The position numbers and the translations under genes were made by a program. Below, piece after piece: positions 48,318-54,479 of a stretch of 55,790 nt of DNA. Under the pieces are notes generated by a model that worked only from the letters and a program-made list of their open reading frames with translations, was not told the origin of the DNA and did not search any database. Source of the DNA: Burkholderiales bacterium (GTDB lineage Bacteria > Pseudomonadota > Gammaproteobacteria > Burkholderiales > Burkholderiaceae_C); contig JACPYV010000058.1 of NCBI GenBank assembly GCA_016195825.1, positions 1 to 55,790 on the forward strand. Reading direction: 5' to 3'. The stretch's first letter is position 1, and every line of letters starts with the position of its first letter.

Positions 48318-49136
48318 ATGCACCCGGCTCCCATGGACATCGTCGTCAACGAAGAACTCAAGGCCTACATCGACCCGCTGACGCCGGAGGAGCACGAGGC
48401 CCTGGAGCGCAGCATCCTGGCCGAAGGTTGCCGTGACGCGCTGGTGCTGTGGGGCAACGTGCTGGTGGACGGTCACAACCGCTACGGCATCTGCCGCCAG
48501 CACGGGTTGCCCTTCCAGACGGTGCAGCACCCTCGCTTCAAGTCCATCGAGGACGTGCACCTGTGGATGATTGACCAGCACCTGGGCCGGCGCAGCATCT
48601 CGGACTTCCAGCGCGGCGTGCTCGCGCTGCGCAAGCGCGAGATCGTGGCCGAGCGGCGCGCGCGCAGTTCGGCGCCGGCGGCGGACACCCAGCCCGCTGA
48701 TGTGGCCGAGCCCGCCGTGGTGGCGGCGCCCGCGCAGGAGGCGCTGGAAACGCGCGAGGCGCTGGCCCGGGCCGCGCGGCTGAGCAGCAACCAGGTGGTG
48801 CTGATCGAGAAAATTCAGAAGCAGGGCGCACCCGAGCTGGTGGCAGCGGTGAAGGCCGGCACGATCTCCATCAATGCCGCCGCCGCCGTTGCCACGCTGC
48901 CGGCCGAGGAGCAGGCCGCGGCTGCGGTCGCCGGTGCTGATGAACTCAAGCAGGCGGCCAAGCGCGTGCGCGAGGCCCGGCAGCGCAAGGCGCCGGCGGA
49001 AGCCGCGGCAGCCGATACGGCCGTGGACCCCACCGTGCCAGCGCAGACGGTGGCGTCGCTGCGCGAGCGCGTGGCAGTGCTCGAGGCCGAGAACGCGTCG
49101 CTGCGCCAGGAGCTGGCGGCACTGCGCGCGCACTGA
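48318..49136 (+). CDS. ParB-like protein with C-terminal leucine zipper
   Basis: 272 residues from the ATG at 48318 (48333 also possible). The N-terminal 90 residues resemble a ParB/Srx-type nuclease-like domain: P-L-T-P-E-E-H-E-A-L-E-R-S-I, W-G-N-V-L-V-D-G-H-N-R-Y and D-F-Q-R-G-V-L-A-L. A long Ala-rich linker and a final coiled coil (L-R-E-R-V-A-V-L-E-A-E-N, then L-R-Q-E-L) follow. The pattern fits stand-alone ParB-like proteins of plasmid or phage origin, not the chromosomal ParB, which sits beside parA. No parA or parS is visible. TAGAAT at 48290-48295 is a possible -10 box. Confidence 0.75.
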   Translation: MHPAPMDIVVNEELKAYIDPLTPEEHEALERSILAEGCRDALVLWGNVLVDGHNRYGICRQHGLPFQTVQHPRFKSIEDVHLWMIDQHLGRRSISDFQRGVLALRKREIVAERRARSSAPAADTQPADVAEPAVVAAPAQEALETREALARAARLSSNQVVLIEKIQKQGAPELVAAVKAGTISINAAAAVATLPAEEQAAAAVAGADELKQAAKRVREARQRKAPAEAAAADTAVDPTVPAQTVASLRERVAVLEAENASLRQELAALRAH

Positions 49137-49262
49137 AACGGCGGGAAACAGCGCGCAACTTGTCGCAAGTTCAGGTTATCGGGCGGCCCTGGAGCGCGGG
49201 CCTGGAATCATCGCGATACAACCCTCGCGGGCCAGCCCCGATGCATGGTGCAGACTGGCCCG

Positions 49263-49646
49263 ATGACCTTGCACATCGATGACACCCGGACGACGCTGAC
49301 CGTGGAGCAGAACCTGACTGGCTGGCGGCGGGAGTTCTGTGTCGAACTGCTGGGTGACGGCGAGGTGCGGATCTTCCTGCGCGCGTTGGCAGTGCCTTCG
49401 CTGAAGGCCACGGAGCTGCATCGCGGCGTGCTGTTCCACCGGGTGGGCTCGGGCTTCGGCGACCTGACGGGCTGCGTCGCGGCGGCGCGTGACGGTCTGG
49501 AGCACCTCGCACGCACCGCCGTCAGACAGCAGCCCAACAAAGACAACCTGTTCGCAGCGGTCACCTACGACCGCAACGCCTGGGAGGCCGTCGTCAGCGC
49601 CGTGGAGCGGTGGCAGCGTTCACCAGCCGCGACGCCGAGGGTCTGA
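49263..49646 (+). CDS. Conserved small protein of unknown function
   Basis: 127 residues from the ATG at 49263; the ATG at 49245 would add 6. It is soluble, without signal peptide. The only memorable segment is W-R-R-E-F-C-V-E-L-L-G-D-G-E-V-R-I-F. I do not recognise the family. Codon use and length support a gene. It is followed, on the other strand, by the DUF1801 gene 32 bases on. Confidence 0.65.
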   Translation: MTLHIDDTRTTLTVEQNLTGWRREFCVELLGDGEVRIFLRALAVPSLKATELHRGVLFHRVGSGFGDLTGCVAAARDGLEHLARTAVRQQPNKDNLFAAVTYDRNAWEAVVSAVERWQRSPAATPRV

Positions 49647-49678
49647 ACCGCCGCAGGGTCTGGCCTGCGCCGTCCGCG

Positions 49679-50059
49679 TCACTTCGCCCTGGCCCGGTTG
49701 TGACGGATGGCCGAAAGGATCAACGCCTGGAAGGCGGCCTCGTCGATGTCGCTGGCCGCGTCGAAGTCGATGGCACGCCGCACCTTGCCTTCCAGGCTGG
49801 CGTTGAACAAGCCCTGGGGGTCGGGCAGCGCGGCGCCGTGCGGGAAGGTCAGCTTGACCTTGGCCTTGTAGGTCTCGCCGGTGCACAGGATGCCGGCGCA
49901 CTCCCACACCGGCGTGTCCCACTTCCATGTCTCGACGACGCTGTCATCCGTGGCCAGGATGAGCCGGCGCAGCCGGGTCAGCGTGCCTGCGCGCCAGTCG
50001 ACCAGCGCTGCAATCTTGGCGGTGATGCGATGGGCGGGGGCGTCCTGGTCGGTGGTCAT
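49679..50059 (-). CDS. DUF1801-type protein
   Basis: 126 residues: the segment V-V-E-T-W-K-W-D-T-P-V-W-E-C-A-G, then Y-K-A-K-V-K-L-T-F-P-H-G-A-A-L, is the DUF1801 (YdhG-like) signature. Its function is unknown; this fold is small and cytoplasmic. It is 3 bases downstream of the YdeI-like gene, which contains the same domain, so the two may have arisen by duplication and may act together. Confidence 0.85.
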   Translation of the reverse strand: MTTDQDAPAHRITAKIAALVDWRAGTLTRLRRLILATDDSVVETWKWDTPVWECAGILCTGETYKAKVKLTFPHGAALPDPQGLFNASLEGKVRRAIDFDAASDIDEAAFQALILSAIRHNRARAK

Positions 50060-50062
50060 GGT

Positions 50063-50659
50063 TCAGCAGTTCTCGTACTTCCAGTTGCGGGACTTGCCTT
50101 CGGCGAGCCATTCGACGGCCTTGGCGATGCGCTTGGCGCGCGTGTCTTCGCGTTTTGCCTCCAGCACCCATTCCAGGTAGTCGCGCTGCTTGCCGGGCGG
50201 GAAGGCGTCGTAGTGCTGCCGGGCGGCCGGGGTGCCGGCCAGCGCGACGGCGAAGTCGGCGGGCATCGCCAACTGCGGTCGCGGTGCACGGTCGGGCTTG
50301 GTGGCACGCGGCGCACCGGCCTGCAGCAGCGCGGCTGCGGCCTTGATCTGCCTGCGCAGCTCGGCACGGCCGGGCAGGTCGGCCAGGCCGGTGATGCGGC
50401 CGAAGTCGCCCATCGCGCCGGGCAGCCCCGGTGCGGCGCCCTCGCGTTCCCAGAAGCTGAAGGCACAGTGCGCCTTGAAGGCCGACATGCCGCACAGCAG
50501 CTTGGTCTCAAGCATGAAGTGCGGCCGGCTCCACTTGATGGTCTCGACGACGTCGGGGCAGGCGGCGTGCACGTCTTCGCGCAGCCGCGTGAGGATGGGC
50601 AGCGCGAACGCCGGCACGCCGGCCAGGTAGGCATCGATGCGGGGGTCCAGCGTGGGCAT
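50063..50659 (-). CDS. YdeI-type protein (DUF1801 plus YdeI/OmpD-associated end)
   Basis: 198 residues from the ATG at 50659. The first 110 residues are a DUF1801 domain (V-V-E-T-I-K-W-S-R-P-H-F-M, F-K-A-H-C-A-F-S-F-W) and the last 60 are a YdeI/OmpD-associated segment (D-F-A-V-A-L-A-G-T-P-A-A-R-Q-H-Y, then W-V-L-E-A-K-R-E-D-T-R-A-K-R). YdeI is a stress-related protein in enterobacteria. It follows the TMEM175 gene by 2 bases and precedes the DUF1801 gene by 3 bases: one operon. Confidence 0.88.
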   Translation of the reverse strand: MPTLDPRIDAYLAGVPAFALPILTRLREDVHAACPDVVETIKWSRPHFMLETKLLCGMSAFKAHCAFSFWEREGAAPGLPGAMGDFGRITGLADLPGRAELRRQIKAAAALLQAGAPRATKPDRAPRPQLAMPADFAVALAGTPAARQHYDAFPPGKQRDYLEWVLEAKREDTRAKRIAKAVEWLAEGKSRNWKYENC

Positions 50660-50661
50660 GT

Positions 50662-51243
50662 TCACTCGCCGTGGTTGAGGTGTCTTTCGATGCGCCGGTC
50701 CGGGATCAGCCAAAGCGCTGCGGCGATGGCGTAACCCGCCAGCGCCAGGCCTTCATGCACGAAGGCCAGCGCGATGGAAGACAGGTAGATGACGGGTGAC
50801 AGCTTGCCCTTCCAGTCATTGCCCAGCGCCTCGGCCAGCGCCGTGTTGTTGCCGGGGATGCACAGCAGCGCGCGCTGCAGCAGCATCCAGGCGAGCGCGG
50901 CCATCACCAGCACACCGCCGTAGACGGCGACGGGCAGCGGCGCGAAATGGTTTTCGCCCATCCAGCCGGTGGCAAACGGCAGCAACGACAGCCAGAACAG
51001 CAGGTGCAGGTTGGGCCACAGCACGCGGCCCGAGATCTTGTGCACCGCGTGCAGCAGGTGGTGGTGGTTGTTCCAGTAGATGCCCACGTAGACGAAGCTC
51101 AGCACATAGGAAAGGAACACCGGCCACAGCGGCTTCAGTGCGTCCCAGTCGGTGCCGTGCGGCACCTTCAGCTCCAGCACCATGATGGTGATGATGATGG
51201 CGATGACGCCGTCACTGAAGGCTTCGAGGCGGGTCTTGTTCAT
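50662..51243 (-). CDS. TMEM175-family potassium channel
   Basis: 193 residues from the ATG at 51243. TMEM175 (DUF1211) signature in the first helix: R-L-E-A-F-S-D-G-V-I-A-I-I-I-T-I-M-V-L-E-L. Six hydrophobic segments follow, with N-N-H-H-H-L-L-H in a loop. Bacterial members are tetrameric potassium-selective channels in the inner membrane. First gene of the operon with the YdeI and DUF1801 genes. Confidence 0.9.
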   Translation of the reverse strand: MNKTRLEAFSDGVIAIIITIMVLELKVPHGTDWDALKPLWPVFLSYVLSFVYVGIYWNNHHHLLHAVHKISGRVLWPNLHLLFWLSLLPFATGWMGENHFAPLPVAVYGGVLVMAALAWMLLQRALLCIPGNNTALAEALGNDWKGKLSPVIYLSSIALAFVHEGLALAGYAIAAALWLIPDRRIERHLNHGE

Positions 51244-51309
51244 GGGCAGGGAGAAGGGTTTCGGCCAGTCTAGACTTTCGGCCCTTGCCCCTTCCCTCCG
51301 GACTGACCC

Positions 51310-52305
51310 TTGCGACGCCTGCTGCTGCCCCTGTTTCTTGCCGCCTCGACGGCCGTGGCTCAGGTGCCCTCGCTGACGCTGGATCAGTTGCCGCGGCCGA
51401 CCATGCCGCCTGGCGAGCGCGGGCCGGTGGTGCCCGCGCAGGTGGAGCGCTGGCGGCAGGAGGCCAAGGCGCTGGAGTACGGTGACGGCGTCAAGCGCGA
51501 CGAGGTGGCCGCCGCCAAGCTGTACTGCCGTGCGTCGCGCTACGGTGACGCGGAGGCCCAGTACAGCCTGGGCTGGATGCTGACCAATGCCCGCGGCATC
51601 CAGCGCAACGACGCCGAGGCGGCACACCTGTTCGCGGCGGCAGCCGAGCAAGGCCTGCAGCAGGCGCAGAACATGCTCGATTCCATGGGCGGCACGCCGC
51701 TGGGCGATCCGCCGCCCTGCCTGCGACCGCCGGAGACCGATCCACCCGTGGCGGCGGCGCCCGCCGCGCGCGGTGCCAAGCCGGTCTCGTTGTGGGCCAC
51801 GCTGCCGCTGCCGTCCAACGCGCCGCCGGCCATCGTGACGTATGTGAAGCTGCTGGCGCCCGAGTACCAGCTCGCGCCAGCGCTGGTACTGGCCGTCATG
51901 GCGACCGAGTCCAACTTCGACCCACTGGCCGAGTCGCCCAAGAAGGCGCAAGGCCTGATGCAGCTGATGCCCGATACGGCGCTGCGCTTCAAGGCCACCA
52001 AGCTGCGGGACCCGGCGCAGAACATCCGCGCGGGCATGGCCTATCTGCGCTGGCTGCTGGCCTATTTCGAGGGTGACGTGATGCTGGCGCTGGCCGGCTA
52101 CAACGCTGGCGAGAAGGCCGTGGACCGCTACCTGGGCGTGCCGCCCTATGCCGAGACGCGGCTGTACGTGCGCAAGATCATGGCCGCCACCGGCGGCCAG
52201 CGGCTGCACCCTTTCGATGCCAGCGTGACGGGCGCGTCACCCATGCTGCTGCGGGTCAAGGCGGCCATGCAGAACATCCAGGGCGGCGGCCAGCCGGCGC
52301 GCTGA
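51310..52305 (+). CDS. Sel1-repeat lytic transglycosylase (SLT)
   Basis: 331 residues from a TTG at 51310. A signal peptide ends at A-V-A-Q. Residues about 45-125 hold two Sel1-type repeats (Y-G-D-A-E-A-Q-Y-S-L-G-W-M, then D-A-E-A-A-H-L-F-A-A-A-A-E-Q-G). The SLT domain (about 180-300) has the catalytic Glu in M-A-T-E-S-N-F-D-P, then A-Q-G-L-M-Q-L-M-P and A-L-A-G-Y-N-A-G. It cleaves peptidoglycan in the periplasm to make 1,6-anhydro ends. Sel1 repeats probably link it to a partner. The gap to the next gene (152 bases) holds only a small hairpin. Confidence 0.92.
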   Translation: MRRLLLPLFLAASTAVAQVPSLTLDQLPRPTMPPGERGPVVPAQVERWRQEAKALEYGDGVKRDEVAAAKLYCRASRYGDAEAQYSLGWMLTNARGIQRNDAEAAHLFAAAAEQGLQQAQNMLDSMGGTPLGDPPPCLRPPETDPPVAAAPAARGAKPVSLWATLPLPSNAPPAIVTYVKLLAPEYQLAPALVLAVMATESNFDPLAESPKKAQGLMQLMPDTALRFKATKLRDPAQNIRAGMAYLRWLLAYFEGDVMLALAGYNAGEKAVDRYLGVPPYAETRLYVRKIMAATGGQRLHPFDASVTGASPMLLRVKAAMQNIQGGGQPAR

Positions 52306-52457
52306 GGTCGCTCCGGCCTCGGCGCAGCGCCGGCAAGTGCCTGTCCTGCGTGACAAATATCATGTCGCCCGTCGGCAAGCCTCACGGAAGTGCCGACGCC
52401 TCGCGCATCGTGCAGGTCTAGTTCCAGCGCGGCGGGGCGAACCGAACCTGAGCCCTC

Positions 52458-53609
52458 ATGGAAGCCCTGCACACCGACACGCTGCTGCGCGTCTACCAGC
52501 TCGTCACGACGATGCTGGCATTGGCGACGCTGGGCGGCGCCTGGCACATGAAGGCCGAGCGTGCGCTGTGGTGCTGGGCCGGCGCATTTGCCGCTGCGGC
52601 GCTGACGCAGACGGCGCGCGCCATCGCCATCGCGCTCGATGTGCCGCGCACGCTGTGGGTCGTCGGCCACCTCGGTGGGCTGCTGTCCGCGCTGCTGTTG
52701 CTGCTGGGGCTGCGGGTCTACCTGGGCCTGCCACTGCGTTGCAGGTGGCCCATCACCTTCGCCGCGGTGGTCAGCGTCGGAGCTTTCACGCTGACGGCCT
52801 GGGCCGGCAAGTTCTGGCCCTCGCTGACGTTGACGTTGCTGGCCACGGCCGCGCTGACCATCCCTGCCGCCCATGCTGCGCTGCAGGCGTGGCGGCGGCA
52901 GCGGGGCTTCCCGCTGCTGCTACTGGCCGGGGACCTGGTCGTCAGCGCCGTCGTCGAGGTCGCGCGGGGTCTCGCGGTGTCCCCGCTGATCTCGGCCACG
53001 CGTGAGCAGCTGTCGCAGTACAACGCCATCGGCCTATTTGTCACCGTCGCGCTGGTCATCGGCCAGGCCCTGGCCATGCTGCTGCTGCTGCAGGACCGGG
53101 CGCTGCGCCAGATCGAGCGTCTCATCGAGGTGGATGTGCTGACGGGCCTGCTGAACCGGCGCGGCTTCGACGAGCGGCTGCGCCGGCTGCTGCAGCGCGG
53201 CGACGCCCAGCCGCCGGTGCTGGCGCTGCTGGACGTGGACCATTTCAAGCGCATCAACGACACGCACGGTCACGCGATCGGCGACGCAGTGCTCAGTGGC
53301 ATCGGCGAGCGCCTGCGCGAGACCCTGAGACCGCTGGACCTGGCCGTGCGCCTGGGAGGCGAGGAGTTCGCCGTCATCTGGGGCCAGCCGGAGGCCGGCG
53401 GTGACGCGCGCCTCGGGGAGCGGTTGCGCGAGGCCATCGGGGCGCTGCCCTTCATGACCACAGCCGGCCCGCTGACGGTCACGGTCAGCGTCGGCGTGGC
53501 GCGGGCCCGTGGCGCCAGCGAGGCACCCGAGGCCTTGTTCAGTCGTGCGGACGCGGCGCTGTACGCCGCCAAGGGTGCAGGTCGGGACCGGGTCGTGCTG
53601 GCCGCCTGA
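52458..53609 (+). CDS. Membrane diguanylate cyclase
   Basis: 383 residues. The N-terminal 215 residues hold about seven transmembrane helices of unknown sensor type. The GGDEF domain (about 220-380) has D-V-L-T-G-L-L-N-R-R-G-F, L-L-D-V-D-H-F-K-R-I-N-D and an intact G-G-E-E-F near residue 301, so c-di-GMP synthesis is likely. No R-x-x-D inhibitory site is visible just before the motif. It contrasts with the degenerate copy at 41619-42776. It is followed by the decayed island. Confidence 0.93.
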   Translation: MEALHTDTLLRVYQLVTTMLALATLGGAWHMKAERALWCWAGAFAAAALTQTARAIAIALDVPRTLWVVGHLGGLLSALLLLLGLRVYLGLPLRCRWPITFAAVVSVGAFTLTAWAGKFWPSLTLTLLATAALTIPAAHAALQAWRRQRGFPLLLLAGDLVVSAVVEVARGLAVSPLISATREQLSQYNAIGLFVTVALVIGQALAMLLLLQDRALRQIERLIEVDVLTGLLNRRGFDERLRRLLQRGDAQPPVLALLDVDHFKRINDTHGHAIGDAVLSGIGERLRETLRPLDLAVRLGGEEFAVIWGQPEAGGDARLGERLREAIGALPFMTTAGPLTVTVSVGVARARGASEAPEALFSRADAALYAAKGAGRDRVVLAA

Positions 53610-53616
53610 GCCGGTT

Positions 53617-53672
53617 CACATGCCGTGCCGGTACTGCCCACCCACCTCGAAGAGGGCGCTGGTGATTTGGCC
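53617..53672. repeat. Direct repeat 1: copy of the icmF 3' end (possible attachment site)
   Basis: 56 bases that match 54481-54536 at 51 positions, all differences being transitions. On the minus strand it encodes the final icmF residues with small changes ([18 protein letters not shown] and stop), so it is a displaced gene end, not a random match. Confidence 0.85.
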
Positions 53673-53692
53673 GCCATTACCTTCCCCATCTA

Positions 53693-53932
53693 TTGGTCCA
53701 TGCTGCTAAGCAGCATGCTCATGGCAGCGACGTGACGGATGCGCTCATCCAGAACCTGCGGCCACCAAACCTCGGACGGCTGTCGTCGCTCAGCAGCGAT
53801 CAGGAGCAGCTTGTCATCAAAGTCCAAGACCTCATCGCGTTCTGCGACAGATCACCGCATTCGCAGGCAGCGCAGACCGCACTTGAGGAATGGTGGGCGC
53901 CCGGAGCCTTGTATCGCCCGGCGTTAACCTGA
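53693..53932 (+). pseudogene. Possible type I restriction specificity subunit (hsdS) fragment
   Basis: A 79-codon open stretch ending at 53932. The part D-Q-E-Q-L-V-I-K-V-Q-D-L-I-A-F-C-D-R resembles the E-Q-x-x-I-V-x-K-V-x-E-L-M-A-L-C-D-x-L helix near the C-terminus of HsdS proteins. The rest does not continue the match, so this would be only a remnant. The identification is tentative; it is supported by two better-recognised restriction-type remnants directly downstream. GC content is visibly lower than in the flanking genes. Confidence 0.4.
53699..53717. repeat. Short inverted repeat CATGCTGC / GCAGCATG
   Basis: An 8-bp perfect stem with a 3-base loop (TAA), at the left end of the decayed region. 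Its role is not known. Confidence 0.5.
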
Positions 53933-54094
53933 CTTCGCGAGACGCCTACGGACGAGGCAAATGTCCAACAGGATGTTGGACATTTGCCCTGGGGGCATAA
54001 CCTGGTGCTGTTGAGCAAGCTAGAGGAGAGAGGCGAGCGGATGGCCTACGCGCAGCGGGCGTTGCAGCATGGCTGGTCCCGCAACGTGCTGGTT
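53933..54094 (+). pseudogene. YhcG/DUF1016 nuclease-family fragment
   Basis: A remnant of about 54 codons whose translation reads H-L-P-W-G-H-N-L-V-L-L-S-K-L, then E-R-M-A-Y-A-Q-R-A-L-Q-H-G-W-S-R-N-V-L-V. This is the central part of the DUF1016 N-terminal domain (P-W-G-H-N and H-G-W-S-R-N-V-L), from PDDEXK-type proteins often found within type I restriction loci. No start, nuclease domain or end remains. The 14-bp inverted repeat at 53956-53988 lies just before the P-W-G-H-N motif. At its 3' end the sequence joins the Mrr fragment without a gap. Confidence 0.75.
53956..53988. repeat. Perfect 14-bp inverted repeat, 5-base loop
   Basis: GGCAAATGTCCAAC (53956-53969) and GTTGGACATTTGCC (53975-53988) with the loop AGGAT. 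It is inside the YhcG fragment, within its reading frame. Same stem and loop lengths as the repeat at 54436-54468, but a different sequence. Confidence 0.9.
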
Positions 54095-54423
54095 ACGAGG
54101 GCATTGATGGCATCCTCAACGAGGACCGTCTCGGGTTGGATGACGCCTGCGTCCTGGCGACGAAGTGGGCAGACGCCAGTGTCGGGCAGCCCGAGATCCA
54201 GAAGTTCGTGGGAGCGCTGGCCGGCAAGCAGGCGTCCAAAGGCATCTTCATCACCACCAGCCGCTACACCGACGAAGCTCGTGAGTCCGCTCAACGGCCG
54301 CGGGAGCGTGTCATCTTGGTGGACGGCTTGCGCTTAGCGGAGTTGATGATTGAGTTCAATGTCGGCGCGCTGTCTGCGGCGGCCTTCGAGTTGAAGAAGA
54401 TCGACCTGGACTTCTTCAACGAC
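54088..54423 (+). pseudogene. Mrr-type restriction endonuclease fragment, catalytic residues lost
   Basis: About 112 codons with strong likeness to the C-terminal half of Mrr: G-I-D-G-I-L-N-E-D-R-L-G-L-D, then G-Q-P-E-I-Q-K-F-V-G-A-L-A-G-K-Q-A-S-K-G-I-F and L-R-L-A-E-L-M-I-E-F-N-V-G. The PDDEXK-type Q-x-K triad segment, normally Q-A-K-R-W, reads L-A-T-K-W, so catalysis is lost. The N-terminal DNA-binding part is missing and replaced by the YhcG fragment. The frame continues past the normal end to 54606 through an inverted repeat and into the icmF 3' end on the other strand, with no proper stop. Confidence 0.8.
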
Positions 54424-54435
54424 AGCAGACGCTGC

Positions 54436-54468
54436 TTGCAAATTGAGCGGCTGTCGCTCAATTTGCAA
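54436..54468. repeat. Perfect 14-bp inverted repeat, 5-base loop
   Basis: TTGCAAATTGAGCG (54436-54449) and CGCTCAATTTGCAA (54455-54468) with the loop GCTGT. It sits 11 bases beyond the icmF stop (on the minus strand) and could also end icmF transcripts, but there is no T-run. Confidence 0.9.
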
Positions 54469-54479
54469 CGTCGAGGTGC

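Noticed and set aside
45969..49133. 1054-codon minus-strand open frame opposite the hybrid kinase and ParB-like genes
   Set aside because: It spans two genuine genes and their gap on the other strand; the composition is typical of a shadow frame.
52306..52457. Possible c-di-GMP riboswitch before the diguanylate cyclase
   Set aside because: No GEMM-type conserved core was seen; only a small CGGCG-CAG-CGCCG hairpin and a CTGTCCTGC that weakly resembles the cluster motif.
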